Of a stretch of DNA of 63,141 bases, positions 1-8,240 are shown piece by piece. A model generated the notes under the pieces. It was not told the DNA's origin. It saw only the letters and a list, made by a program, of their open reading frames with translations, and made no database searches. Location of the stretch: the NCBI GenBank assembly GCA_018380885.1, contig JAGZSY010000032.1, positions 1-63,141 on the forward strand, written 5' to 3'. Every line of letters begins with the position of its first letter. Position 1 is the first letter of the stretch. Position numbers and translations under genes: made by a program. The DNA is from Enterocloster asparagiformis. GTDB lineage: Bacteria; Bacillota; Clostridia; Lachnospirales; Lachnospiraceae.

Positions 1-85
1 TTCGTTTACAAAACGGGAAACTCACTTACAAAACAGGATTTTCATTTACAAAGCGGGAATCCTGGATTGCAAACGGGACTCTCGG
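1..85. repeat. 20-bp-phased direct repeats at window edge
   Basis: Four copies of a TTACAAAACGGGA-like unit start near 6, 26, 46 and 67, so the period is 20-21 bases, about two helical turns. The third and fourth copies are degenerate. Several reading frames stay open across the stretch, so it could be the 3' end of a gene cut by the window. Phased short repeats of this sort also occur at the ends of IS21-type elements, but no transposase is visible here. The identity is unresolved; only the repeats are directly seen. Confidence 0.5.
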
Positions 86-169
86 GCTGCTATTTACCGG
101 CATTTTTGAATATTTTATTAAGATTTATCATATAACAACATTAATTTATTGATTTTCGATAAATAGATA

Positions 170-198
170 TTGAAAAATGATAAGGGCTGTGATATATT
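170..198 (+). promoter_or_regulatory. Promoter for the DUF2975 operon
   Basis: A TTGAAA -35 at 170-175 and a TATATT -10 at 193-198 are separated by 17 bases. Transcription would begin near 205, leaving a leader of about 55 bases before the ATG at 260. An in-frame ATG at 170 lies inside the -35 box and cannot be the start, which supports the shorter protein. Confidence 0.65.
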
Positions 199-259
199 CC
201 AAATACAGGGGCCGCTGGAAGAATGCGGCAGATTACAGAGTGGAAAGGCGGAGTGGATT

Positions 260-706
260 ATGAATACGCGGTTGGTTCGGTTTACCAAATGGCTGCTGGA
301 TGTGATGTTTGTGGCGGGGATTGGCATTACGCTGGGGATACCTGTTATTTTTTATGTGATTGGCGGATATATTGAGGCGTTTCGCAAGTATTATCTGATC
401 CAGTGCGCGCTCTATATGGTATCCGGCGTGCTGGCGCTGGTTCTGGTGGCCCAGCTGCGCAAAATGTTCGCCACGGTGTTGAAGGACCAGGCGTTTGTGT
501 GGGAGAACGCGGTGTCCTTAAAGAGGATGGGAAAGTGCAGCTTTCTGATCGCGCTTCTCTCGGTGGTTCGGCTTCCCCTGGCGCCAACGCCCGCCACTGT
601 GGTGATTATCATTGTGTTTTCCATTGCGGGGCTGTTTTGCTTTGTGCTCTGCCAGGTGTTCGAGAAGGCGGTGCAGTATAAGGAAGAGAATGATCTGACC
701 ATATAG
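260..706 (+). CDS. DUF2975-type small membrane protein
   Basis: A 148-residue membrane protein with about four hydrophobic segments: one near residues 12-32, one near 45-67, one in the middle third and one close to the C-terminus. A charged stretch that includes WENAVSLKRMGKCS sits between the second and third. Length, topology and a short HTH gene directly downstream match the DUF2975 family, which is usually found with a YozG-type regulator. Function is unknown; a role in membrane sensing or regulator control is inference. ATG 260 is chosen because the promoter overlaps the upstream in-frame ATG. It is the first gene of a three-gene run. Confidence 0.75.
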   Translation: MNTRLVRFTKWLLDVMFVAGIGITLGIPVIFYVIGGYIEAFRKYYLIQCALYMVSGVLALVLVAQLRKMFATVLKDQAFVWENAVSLKRMGKCSFLIALLSVVRLPLAPTPATVVIIIVFSIAGLFCFVLCQVFEKAVQYKEENDLTI

Positions 707-721
707 AGAGGACGGGTAAAA

Positions 722-952
722 ATGGGAATTATTGTAAATCTTGATGTGATGATGGCAAAGCGGAAGAAGGGCCTTACCGAGCTTTCACAGGAAGTGGACA
801 TCACCATGGCGAACCTGTCCATTTTAAAGAATAATAAGGCGAAGGCGGTGCGGTTTTCCACGCTGGAGGCCATCTGCGAAGCCCTGGACTGCCAGCCGGG
901 GGATATCCTGTGCTACGTCAGGGACGACGAGAAAGGAGAGCAGCCAAAATGA
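722..952 (+). CDS. YozG-type Cro/CI helix-turn-helix regulator
   Basis: A 76-residue protein that is almost entirely one HTH_3/HTH_26 domain. Recognisable parts are the first helices (MMAKRKKGLTELSQEV), the recognition region (TMANLSILKNNKAKAVRF) and the typical end ICEALDCQPGDILCY. Such proteins commonly pair with DUF2975 membrane proteins, as here (15 bases after the previous stop). It probably binds DNA as a dimer and may control its own operon. Its stop overlaps the next start in an ATGA arrangement, so translation is probably coupled to the downstream membrane protein. Confidence 0.85.
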   Translation: MGIIVNLDVMMAKRKKGLTELSQEVDITMANLSILKNNKAKAVRFSTLEAICEALDCQPGDILCYVRDDEKGEQPK

Positions 953-2592
953 GCGAGAATTTTAACGGAGTGGGCGCGCCTGAGCAGACCATTCCTCAGA
1001 ATCCGGCCATGGAAGCGGGAGGCGGACAAAGCATGATGGATGATCCGCAGAATATTCCGGTTCAGTATGTGCAGAGCGGCGAGTGGCAGGCGACCCAGCA
1101 GGAGCTGCTGCGGGAGGAGCGGCAGAAGAACAGGCTGGAGGCGGTGGCCGGGGACTTTGGTTTTATCGGCGGGCTCTGCCTGGCGTTCGGAGCAGCGGGG
1201 ACATTTTTCCTGTACAAAAATCCCAGCGGCATCACGTTTCCCATGTTTGTGATGATGGTGTACGGGTTTAGCTGGCTGATTCTTTCCAGAAAGGGAATCA
1301 AAATGAGGAGCGGCTCCTGGTTTATCGCATCGGTATCCCTTTTGATCGGAATTTCCACCTGCATGACCGCGGACACCACGATCCATTGCCTGAATAAGCT
1401 GGCGCTGTTTCTGCTGTTCTGCGTGTTTGTGCTGCACCAACGCTACCGGGACGGCCAGTGGAATATCGGGAAGTATATGATCGCCATCGTGATCTTTCTC
1501 TGCCGGGCCCTGTGGTTTGTGGGCTGCCCCTTCAGCCATGGAATCCGTTTCTTCAAATCGATTCACAACCGCAGGTATAAAACCGCGGTGTGGGTCCTGG
1601 CAGGAATGTGTGTGGCAGTGCCCGCCGCCGTGCTGCTGTCCGTGCTGCTGGCCAGCGCGGACAGGGTGTTCGAGTCCATGCTGGACTGGGTGATCACGGA
1701 ATTTTTAAATCCCTTTACCGTGATTCCCATTGTGTTCCAGGTGATATTCGGCGTCGTGGCTATGTACTGTCTGATCTGTTCCGCCTGGGCGGGGGAGATC
1801 GCGGAGGAGGTGAAGGACCGCAGGACCGCGGAGCCGGTGATCGCCATCAGCTTTATGGCGCTGATCGGGCTGGTGTACCTTCTGTTCTGCGCCATCCAGG
1901 TGGTGTACCTTTTTATGGGGAAGGGGCAGCTTCCAGCGGGGCTGACTTACGCTGAGTACGCCAGACAGGGATTTTTCCAGCTGTTGTTTGTGGCGGTTTT
2001 AAATCTGGTGATGGTGCTGCTGTGCCTGAAATATTTCCGCAGGAGCGCAGTTTTGAACATAGTCCTGCTGGTGATCAGCCTGTGCACCTATGTGATGATC
2101 GCCTCGGCCTTTTACCGCATGATCCTCTACGTGCAGCAGTACCATCTGACCTACCAGCGCGTGCTGGTGCTCTGGTTCCTGGCTATGCTGGCTGTGCTGA
2201 TGATCGGGGTTGTGGCGCTGATCTTTAAGAACCGCTTTCCGCTGTTCTGGCACTGTCTGGCGGTGATTTCCGTGTTCTACCTGGCCCTGGCCTGGATGAA
2301 GCCGGACTACCAGATCGCCCGGTATAACCTGATGGCTGTGGGCGGGGCTGCGGTGTCCGTGGACATGGTTCGGGACGATTTTGCCGTCCGGGACAGCGTG
2401 TGGTACCTCAGCAGGCTTTCCGCGGACGCGGCCCCCGCGGTGGCGGAGTTCATGACGGATTCGGAGGGAAAACGCGAGCTGTTGAGTATATATTTGGTGA
2501 AATACGAGCGCACCCGCGGCCGCGGCGCGGGAATCCGTACCTACAATTTCTCCTATGCAAGGAATGCTGCGCTTTTAAACGCAAGCCAATAG
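949..2592 (+). CDS. DUF4173/DUF4153-like polytopic membrane protein
   Basis: A 547-residue protein. The first 70 or so residues are polar and rich in Gln, Gly and Pro (cytoplasmic), followed by roughly a dozen hydrophobic helices. A short extramembrane tail of about 100 residues closes the protein (DMVRDDFAVRDSVWYLSR region). The hydrophobic pattern and the C-terminal Trp-Tyr-rich tail resemble DUF4173 proteins, which have no established biochemical role. Start ATG 949 is preceded by AAAGGAG and overlaps the HTH stop by four bases. Family assignment rests on topology and tail, so moderate confidence. Confidence 0.7.
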   Translation: MSENFNGVGAPEQTIPQNPAMEAGGGQSMMDDPQNIPVQYVQSGEWQATQQELLREERQKNRLEAVAGDFGFIGGLCLAFGAAGTFFLYKNPSGITFPMFVMMVYGFSWLILSRKGIKMRSGSWFIASVSLLIGISTCMTADTTIHCLNKLALFLLFCVFVLHQRYRDGQWNIGKYMIAIVIFLCRALWFVGCPFSHGIRFFKSIHNRRYKTAVWVLAGMCVAVPAAVLLSVLLASADRVFESMLDWVITEFLNPFTVIPIVFQVIFGVVAMYCLICSAWAGEIAEEVKDRRTAEPVIAISFMALIGLVYLLFCAIQVVYLFMGKGQLPAGLTYAEYARQGFFQLLFVAVLNLVMVLLCLKYFRRSAVLNIVLLVISLCTYVMIASAFYRMILYVQQYHLTYQRVLVLWFLAMLAVLMIGVVALIFKNRFPLFWHCLAVISVFYLALAWMKPDYQIARYNLMAVGGAAVSVDMVRDDFAVRDSVWYLSRLSADAAPAVAEFMTDSEGKRELLSIYLVKYERTRGRGAGIRTYNFSYARNAALLNASQ

Positions 2593-2601
2593 ATTAAAGT
2601 G

Positions 2602-2664
2602 AAATGTAAGGTTGACTTTACTCCTCAGGTGATTTATACTGATTGTAAAGTTAACCTTACATTT
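2602..2664 (+). promoter_or_regulatory. Promoter flanked by paired operator sites of the XRE gene
   Basis: The -35 TTGACT (2612-2617) and -10 TATACT (2635-2640) have a 17-base spacer. Two 19-base arms, 2602-2620 and 2646-2664, form an inverted repeat with one mismatch. The first arm (AAATGTAAGGTTGACTTTA) covers the -35 and the second (TAAAGTTAACCTTACATTT) covers the expected start site. This is the geometry of an autorepressed promoter with two half-operators. The AACCTTACAT core recurs at 14469-14478. Confidence 0.75.
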
Positions 2665-2683
2665 GCAGAGGAACGGGAGAATT

Positions 2684-2929
2684 ATGAAGAATCGGATCAG
2701 AGAGCTGCGGGAGCGCAGGGGAATGACCCAGGAGCAGCTGGGAGAACTGGTGGGAACGTCCAGGCAGGCGATCAATGCCATTGAGACGGAGAAATTTGAA
2801 CCGTCCATCTGGCTGGCGTACGACATTTCCAGGGCTTTCGGGTGCTCGATAGAGGAGGTGTTCCTGTTCGGGGAGAGTGTGCGCAAATCCAGGTCTGAGT
2901 GCAGCAGGAGGGAAAACCATGGCGGTTAG
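2684..2929 (+). CDS. XRE-family repressor, probably autoregulated
   Basis: An 81-residue protein with an HTH_3 domain over residues 1-60: MKNRIRELRERRGMTQEQL, then GTSRQAINAIETEKFEPS as the recognition helix, then SIEEVFLFGE. Short regulators of this type are common in Clostridia. It is transcribed from a promoter embedded in a near-perfect inverted repeat, which makes negative autoregulation likely. A second copy of the operator core lies at the start site of the 14493 gene, so that gene may be a regulatory target. The end of this gene overlaps the next start by 11 bases. ATG 2684 follows AACGGGAG at suitable spacing. Confidence 0.85.
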   Translation: MKNRIRELRERRGMTQEQLGELVGTSRQAINAIETEKFEPSIWLAYDISRAFGCSIEEVFLFGESVRKSRSECSRRENHGG

Positions 2930-3371
2930 AATCATACGGATTGATGGGGACGAGGCATTAAGAAAGCGCTGTAAGACGGTGGCGAAGGTGGACGACCATA
3001 TCCGCCGGCTTTTGGATGATATGATGGATACGCTGCACGCCACGGACGGAGCCGCGGCCCTGGCCGCCAATCAGGTGGGCATACTGAAACGGCTGGTGGT
3101 GATCGACTACTGCGGACAAGTGCTGAAGCTGGTGAACCCCGTGATTGTGGGGCGGGACGGGGTTCAGACATGTATAGAAGGGTGCCTGAGCTTTCCAGGG
3201 CGCATCGCGAAAACCATCCGCCCTCAAAGCGTCACCGTGCAGGCGTTGGACGAAAATGGACAGGAACTTTTGCTCACCGGGGAGGGGGAGATGGCAAAGT
3301 GCTTCTGTCACGAGCTGGAACATCTGGATGGGGAGGTGTTTTTGGATAAAGCGGTGGAGGAGTGTTCTTGA
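2919..3371 (+). CDS. def: Peptide deformylase
   Basis: A 150-residue enzyme that removes the formyl group from the N-terminal Met of nascent proteins using a bound Fe or Zn ion. All three family motifs are present: GAAALAANQVG (motif 1), EGCLSFPG (the Cys metal ligand) and HELEHLDG (HExxH with two His ligands and the catalytic Glu). ATG 2919 has AGGAGG eight bases upstream and lies inside the end of the XRE gene, so the two are translationally coupled. The genome may encode another deformylase in a housekeeping locus, making this an accessory copy; that is inference. Confidence 0.92.
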   Translation: MAVRIIRIDGDEALRKRCKTVAKVDDHIRRLLDDMMDTLHATDGAAALAANQVGILKRLVVIDYCGQVLKLVNPVIVGRDGVQTCIEGCLSFPGRIAKTIRPQSVTVQALDENGQELLLTGEGEMAKCFCHELEHLDGEVFLDKAVEECS

Positions 3372-3413
3372 CAAACGCCGGCAGATCATGTAATCTAATC
3401 TGAGTGATAGATT
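3368..3413 (+). promoter_or_regulatory. marR promoter with a start-site inverted repeat
   Basis: TTGACA (3368-3373), a 17-base spacer and TAATCT (3391-3396). AATCT at 3397-3401 and AGATT at 3409-3413 form an inverted repeat covering the expected start site. This placement is typical of MarR autorepression, though the binding protein is inferred. The -35 overlaps the last codon and stop of def. Confidence 0.6.
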
Positions 3414-3431
3414 TAAAGGTGGGCAATAGAA

Positions 3432-3929
3432 ATGACGGATGAAGAGAGATTTTCTTTGTTTTGTGAGCTGGTCGATTCGTTTGACGTGGGGTGCAAGTAT
3501 GTGAATGATTACAATTCCCTGCTGCACGATTATAACGGAGTGGTGCTGTACCAGGCGGAGTCTCAGTTTATCCATAAGATCGGACAGGAACCGGGAATCA
3601 CCATAACGGAGCTGGCCGTTTATTTTGACAAGACCCGCAGCGCCTGTTCGCAGCTTATGCGGCGGATGAAGGACAAGGGCTGGCTGTCTCAGACGAGAAA
3701 CAGGGACAACAACCGGGAGTATAACCTGTTCCTCACGGAGGAGGGACAGAAAATATACAATTATCACCTGAAGTTCGAGGAGGCTTGCTACAGACGGTCC
3801 GCCAGGATGCTGGACGAGTTCTCGGAGGCGGAGATGGAGACTTATATCCGCATTCAGAAAAAGCTGAACGAGTCCTTTAAGCTGGATGTGGAGGAGAGCA
3901 AGAGGCTGCAGGTGAACAGCAGCAAGTGA
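3432..3929 (+). CDS. MarR-family transcriptional regulator
   Basis: A 165-residue winged-helix protein. The N-terminal helix region leads into the DNA-binding core, with EPGITITELAVYFDKTRSA as helix-turn-helix, MRRMKDKGWLSQTRNRDN as the recognition end plus wing, and YNLFLTEEGQKIYNYH as the second wing strand. The C-terminal helices form the dimer interface. It has its own promoter with an operator-like repeat and ends at a terminator, so it is monocistronic. The divergent-looking AT-rich promoter region of the downstream amidohydrolase operon is a plausible target. The ligand is unknown. Confidence 0.85.
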   Translation: MTDEERFSLFCELVDSFDVGCKYVNDYNSLLHDYNGVVLYQAESQFIHKIGQEPGITITELAVYFDKTRSACSQLMRRMKDKGWLSQTRNRDNNREYNLFLTEEGQKIYNYHLKFEEACYRRSARMLDEFSEAEMETYIRIQKKLNESFKLDVEESKRLQVNSSK

Positions 3930-3951
3930 TTTGATACAATTCAAAGGCCGG

Positions 3952-3990
3952 GGCCGTTTTGCTGGAGATCAGCAGGACGGCCTGTTTTAT
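3952..3990 (+). terminator. Rho-independent terminator after marR
   Basis: A 13-base stem (GGCCGTTTTGCTG with CAGCAGGACGGCC, including G-U pairs) and a five-base loop are followed by TGTTTTAT. It closes the marR transcript. Confidence 0.65.
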
Positions 3991-4325
3991 TGAATTGACG
4001 GACTTGACGGCGGATGAGCCAAATGTCCCGGAGGCGGTTACTTTGGCGCAACTGCCGCAGGCCGCCGGGCGGGCTTCATGTCTCCAAGATCATATACGTG
4101 TTTGGCGTCCGCCGGAACCATCCATAGGCCGGCTGAAAAGTAAAAAACACAAGGATAAACTTAGACTATTTTTTGACGATCGTTAATATTGTTAAAATAA
4201 TGAGAAAATTATAAAGATATATTGACATAATGACGAAGTAGTGCTATTCTGTTTACATCAGTTAAGTAGCTTAAACATTAAGCAAGTAATTAATTAAGCA
4301 GATTACTTTACAGGAGGTACAGAGC
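3991..4325 (+). promoter_or_regulatory. Non-coding region with promoter and 16-bp-phased repeats
   Basis: No gene is supported here. The first half is GC-rich with no recognised feature; the second half is strongly AT-rich. A promoter with TTGACA (4222-4227), a 17-base spacer and TATTCT (4245-4250) drives the amidohydrolase operon. Just downstream, TTAAGTA (4262), TTAAGCA (4278) and TTAAGCA (4294) recur at exactly 16-base intervals. The first is also half of TTAAG-N3-CTTAA. They look like an operator array in the leader. AGGAGG at 4313-4318 is the ribosome site for ATG 4326. Confidence 0.6.
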
Positions 4326-5495
4326 ATGGACGTGAAAAAATTGTACGATGGCTGTGAAGCCTACATGATCGAGATGAGGAGGTGGTTTCACAGGCACCCG
4401 GAACTCTCTCTGAAGGAGAAGAACACATCCCAGAAGATTCAGGAAGAGCTTGAAGGCATGGGAATCCCCTATCAGGTACTGGCTCCCAACTGCGGGGTGG
4501 CCGCCACGATCAAGGGCGGAAAGGATGGAAAAACCATCGCGCTGCGGGCTGACATCGACGCTCTTCCTGTGAAGGAGGAGACCGGGCTGGATTTTGCCTC
4601 AGAGAACGAGGGCGTGATGCACGCCTGCGGACATGACGCCCATATTGCGATGATGCTGGGCGCGGCTAAAGTCTTAAATGAGGTTAAGGAGGAGCTGGCC
4701 GGCACCGTGATCTGCGTGTTCCAGGTAGCAGAGGAGACGGGCTTCGGCTACAAGGAAGTGTTGGATTATTTCGACTCCATCGGGGGCGTTGACAGCGTGA
4801 TCGGGCTTCACATCTGGAGTACCCTCCCGGAGGGCGAAATTCTGCTGATCCCCAATTCCGTATTTGCGGGCGGCGTGGGATACGATCTGACGGTAAAGGG
4901 CCAGGGCGGCCACGGCGGTAGGCCGGACCTGGTGAAGGATCCCATCAAGGCGGCCTGCGAGATGGTTCTGAAGTTCGCTTCCATTCCCAGCAATTTCTAC
5001 GACGTGCTGGATCACTCCGTGGTCAACGTAGGGCGTATCGAGGCCGGTACCATCGGCAACGTGTTCCCCTCGGAGGCGAAGATTTACGGCGGCTACCGCT
5101 GGTATAAACCCGGCGGGGATAAGATAATTCTGGAGAAGATGCACCAGATTGCGAAGGGCGTCAGCGCCATGTACGGGGTGGATTACGAGCTGACCATCAA
5201 CGGAGGCGTTCCGCCGGTGAGCAACAACGCCGAGCTGATCAACCGGGCTAAGGGTCTGGTGAAGGACGTGGAAGGGCTGGAGCTGGCGCGGCAGACGGAT
5301 CCCATCTGCGCGGGCGATAATTTTGGCTATATCCTGGAGAAGTATAAGGGCTTTTACGGGGTACTTGGGGCTGAAAAGGCGGGGGACACGGTTTATCCCC
5401 AGCACCACTGCAAGTTTGATCTGGATGAGAAGGCGTTTCGGAAGGGTTCAGAGTTTATGGTGAGATTTGCCATTGACTTCCTGAACGCAGAATAG
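4326..5495 (+). CDS. M20-family amidohydrolase (N-acyl-amino-acid deacylase type)
   Basis: A 389-residue cytoplasmic metallo-amidohydrolase of the M20D (IAA-amino-acid hydrolase/AgaA/YxeP) type that cleaves N-acyl amino acids. Visible motifs are WFHRHPELSLKE near residue 20, ALRADIDALPVKEETG, the metal-binding ACGHDAH (Cys101, His103), FQVAEE with the catalytic Glu pair, and GGHGGRPD in the dimerisation/lid domain. Its length is normal for the family. It is first in an operon with a YfcC carrier (12 bases downstream) and a MalY-type lyase. That order suggests uptake, deacylation and beta-elimination of an N-acylated cysteine or related conjugate; the substrate is inference. Confidence 0.88.
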   Translation: MDVKKLYDGCEAYMIEMRRWFHRHPELSLKEKNTSQKIQEELEGMGIPYQVLAPNCGVAATIKGGKDGKTIALRADIDALPVKEETGLDFASENEGVMHACGHDAHIAMMLGAAKVLNEVKEELAGTVICVFQVAEETGFGYKEVLDYFDSIGGVDSVIGLHIWSTLPEGEILLIPNSVFAGGVGYDLTVKGQGGHGGRPDLVKDPIKAACEMVLKFASIPSNFYDVLDHSVVNVGRIEAGTIGNVFPSEAKIYGGYRWYKPGGDKIILEKMHQIAKGVSAMYGVDYELTINGGVPPVSNNAELINRAKGLVKDVEGLELARQTDPICAGDNFGYILEKYKGFYGVLGAEKAGDTVYPQHHCKFDLDEKAFRKGSEFMVRFAIDFLNAE

Positions 5496-5506
5496 GGGGA
5501 AATGAT

Positions 5507-6925
5507 ATGAGCACAGGGGAAAAGGCTAAGAAAGGTTTTAAGATGCCCCATCTGTTTTGGATTATGATGGGACTGCTGCTGTTTGCATGCCTGTTGACGT
5601 ACATAATTCCGGCGGGCGAATTCGCCGTGGACGAGAACGGCAAGATTCTGGGCGACCAGTTTTCGTACCTGGGGCACCAGAATCCGGTAGCTCCGTGGCG
5701 GATGTTCATGTTGATTCTTCAGGGCCTGGGAGATTCCGGCCTGGTGATCTGGACGGTTCTCACCTCCGGCGCAATGACGGCGGTGGTGATGGCTACGGGA
5801 GCCATCGACGAGCTGTTAAACTGGGCGATCTATAAGCTGAAGGACAAGAGCGAAAATATTCTGATCACAATTATGTTTGTGCTGATGGTTTACCTGGGCG
5901 GCTTCGGCGGCACGGACGCCCTGATCGCGGTGGTGCCCATCGGCGTGATTTTCACCAAGAAACTGAAATTAGATCCCATCTGCGCCATCGGCGTTTCCAG
6001 TTACGCTACGCTTTTGGGATTCGGAACCGGTCCTACCAAGCAGTTTATCACCCAGCTGATGATGGGCGTGCCGGTGTACGGCGCCTTCTTCACCATGTTT
6101 ATCAGCATGAACTTCTTTATGCTTTTGGGACTGTTCCTGCTGCTGCGCTATGTGAAAAAGATCCGCAAGGATCCCACCAAGTCCCTGATGTGGAGCGAGG
6201 GCTGGAACCCTGCTAACATGAAGGTGACGGCCGAGGAGGAGGCGAAGCTGAGCCAGGGTACCAAGCTTTCCGGCAGAACCATAGCCATCCTGATCCTGTT
6301 CCTGGGCCAGTACGGAATCCTGGTTGCTTACCCGCTGCTGGGCGGAGACGGAAATTATCTCCAGCACTTGATGACGGCCCTGGCGCTGTTTGTAGCGATT
6401 GTCTGCGGCTTTATCGGCGGCTTCTCCTTTGACAAGGTGGGCGACGAGTTTGTTAAGGGCCTGCAGGGGCTGGTATTTGTAGGCTTTGTAATCGGCCTTG
6501 CCAAGGTGATGTCCCTGGTGCTGGCCGAGGGCATGGTCATTCACACCATGGTTTATGTGCTGACAAGGCCGCTGATGGATTTAAGCCGCGCGGTATCCAG
6601 CATCGGAATGACCGCCATCATCTGTGTGGTCAACCTGCTGATCCCCTCCGCAACCTCCAAGGCCGCGATCCTGGTGCCGATCTTAAAGCCCATCGCGGAG
6701 ACCCTGAACATGGATTTAAACGTTGCGGTGCAGGCGTTCCAGTACGGCGACGGCTTCACCAACATGATTTCCCCGTTCCTGGGCTGGACCGTTGGCTCCT
6801 GCGTGATGGCGGGCGTTCCGTTCCCGAAGTGGTTTAAGTGGGTTTTCCCGAAGGTTATTGCCTTTATCCTGATTTCTTTTGTTATAATGTATGTGTTGAC
6901 AGAGAGCGGCTGGACCGCATTCTAA
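5507..6925 (+). CDS. YfcC/ArcD-like inner-membrane carrier
   Basis: A 472-residue secondary transporter with about 12 hydrophobic segments. The N-terminus (FKMPHLFWIMMGLLL) followed by TYIIPAGEFAV is typical of YfcC proteins in the DcuC/ArcD-like ion transporter superfamily. The glycine-rich GGFGGTDALIAVVPIG and the C-terminal QYGDGFTNMISPFLGWT segment fit substrate-binding re-entrant regions. These carriers move amino acids, peptides or carboxylates with H+ or Na+. Its position between an amidohydrolase and a C-S lyase suggests it imports their substrate. Confidence 0.82.
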   Translation: MSTGEKAKKGFKMPHLFWIMMGLLLFACLLTYIIPAGEFAVDENGKILGDQFSYLGHQNPVAPWRMFMLILQGLGDSGLVIWTVLTSGAMTAVVMATGAIDELLNWAIYKLKDKSENILITIMFVLMVYLGGFGGTDALIAVVPIGVIFTKKLKLDPICAIGVSSYATLLGFGTGPTKQFITQLMMGVPVYGAFFTMFISMNFFMLLGLFLLLRYVKKIRKDPTKSLMWSEGWNPANMKVTAEEEAKLSQGTKLSGRTIAILILFLGQYGILVAYPLLGGDGNYLQHLMTALALFVAIVCGFIGGFSFDKVGDEFVKGLQGLVFVGFVIGLAKVMSLVLAEGMVIHTMVYVLTRPLMDLSRAVSSIGMTAIICVVNLLIPSATSKAAILVPILKPIAETLNMDLNVAVQAFQYGDGFTNMISPFLGWTVGSCVMAGVPFPKWFKWVFPKVIAFILISFVIMYVLTESGWTAF

Positions 6926-6952
6926 ATATGGAGAATAGAGAAGAGAGGTTGA

Positions 6953-8140
6953 ATGATTATGAAGTACGATTTTGACGAGGTTGTGGACCGGAAGGGGACC
7001 TACTCCTGCAAGCTGGACCAGATGCCCGAGGGCGCGCCGGCGGATGCCCTGTCCGTGTGGGTGGCCGACATGGATTTTGCCTGTGCGGAGCCGATTATCA
7101 AGGCGCTCCACGAGCGCATTGACCGGAAAATTTTCGGCTACACCATCTATGACAACGAGGACTTAAAAAACGCGGTGACCGGCTGGTTCAAGCGCAGATA
7201 CGACTGGGAGGTTGCCAAGGAGGACGTCTTTTTCAGTCCCGGCGTTGTGCCGGCGCTGGCCTTCCTGCTCCAGGCGCTGACAGGGGAGGGGGATGGGATC
7301 ATCATCCAGAGACCGGTGTATTACCCCTTCACCAACAAGATTAATGGAAATAACCGGAAAATCTATAACAGCTCCCTGATCTATGAGAACGGGGATTACC
7401 GGATGGATTTCGAGGATCTGGAGAAAAAGTTTGCCGATGAGGCAGTGAAGGGCATGATTCTCTGCAGCCCCCACAATCCGGTGGGCCGGGTGTGGACGGT
7501 GGATGAGCTGGGACGCCTGGTGGATATTGCCAGAAAATACGGAAAATGGATTATTTCCGACGAGATCCACATGGATCTGACCCGCAAGGGCGTTGTCCAC
7601 ACGCCGCTGTTAAAGGTGGCCAATGGATACGAGGACCACATTGTAGTCTGCACCGCTCCGTCCAAGACCTTTAACCTGGCGGGCATGCAGCTCTCCAACA
7701 TCGTGATCCCCAACAAGGAGTGGCAGAAGAAGTGGCTGGGCGTGATCGACGACGCGTTCTCCGTGAGTATGGCCAATCCCTTCGGCATCGCGGCCACCAT
7801 TGCGGCCTACAACGAGGGCGAGGAGTGGCTGGATCAGCTGCGCGACTACCTGGATGAGAATATCCGTTACGTCAAAGCGTTTGTCAAGGAGCAGCTGCCC
7901 AAGGCCAGCGTCACGGCGGTGGAGGGCACCTATCTGATCTGGCTGGATTTAAACGCCTATGAGCGCGATCCGAAAAAGCTGGAGAAGCTGATGCAGGAGA
8001 CGGCCAGAATCGCCTTTGACGAGGGATATATCTTCGGCGAGGAAGGAAATGGGTTTGAGCGGATCAACGCGGCTATGCCCAAGCGCAATCTGGAGGATTG
8101 CATGAACCGCATCAAGAAGGCGCTGGATACGCTGAATTAG
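6953..8140 (+). CDS. malY: MalY/PatB-type PLP-dependent C-S lyase (aminotransferase class I/II)
   Basis: A 395-residue fold-type I PLP enzyme. The opening MKYDFDEVVDRKGTYS and VWVADMDFACAEPI are signatures of the MalY/PatB cystathionine beta-lyase branch. SPHNPVGRVW, SDEIHMDL and TAPSKTFNLAGMQLSN (internal aldimine Lys238) make up the cofactor site. The family cleaves L-cystathionine or cysteine S-conjugates to thiol, pyruvate and ammonia; some members also act as regulators. Two starts are possible (6953 and 6959); 6953 is nearer the ribosome site. It is the third gene of the operon, and a true aminotransferase role is the main alternative. Confidence 0.85.
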   Translation: MIMKYDFDEVVDRKGTYSCKLDQMPEGAPADALSVWVADMDFACAEPIIKALHERIDRKIFGYTIYDNEDLKNAVTGWFKRRYDWEVAKEDVFFSPGVVPALAFLLQALTGEGDGIIIQRPVYYPFTNKINGNNRKIYNSSLIYENGDYRMDFEDLEKKFADEAVKGMILCSPHNPVGRVWTVDELGRLVDIARKYGKWIISDEIHMDLTRKGVVHTPLLKVANGYEDHIVVCTAPSKTFNLAGMQLSNIVIPNKEWQKKWLGVIDDAFSVSMANPFGIAATIAAYNEGEEWLDQLRDYLDENIRYVKAFVKEQLPKASVTAVEGTYLIWLDLNAYERDPKKLEKLMQETARIAFDEGYIFGEEGNGFERINAAMPKRNLEDCMNRIKKALDTLN

Positions 8141-8174
8141 TTGACGGAAGGGTGCCGGATGGTACATAATGTTA

Positions 8175-8202
8175 GGGGGCTGTCAATCGGCAGCCCCCTT
8201 AA
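8175..8202 (+). terminator. Strong hairpin after malY, weak T tail
   Basis: A perfect 8-base stem, GGGGGCTG with CAGCCCCC, followed only by TTAAAG. It may terminate or attenuate transcription into the DMT transporter gene 40 bases downstream. Confidence 0.4.
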
Positions 8203-8240
8203 AGTACCGGAACGGAAATTATAATCGGAGCGGGGGTAAT

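Noticed and set aside
3959..4186. A 75-codon plus-strand open frame after marR
   Set aside because: It begins inside a terminator stem, has no ribosome site and its composition shows no protein-like pattern.
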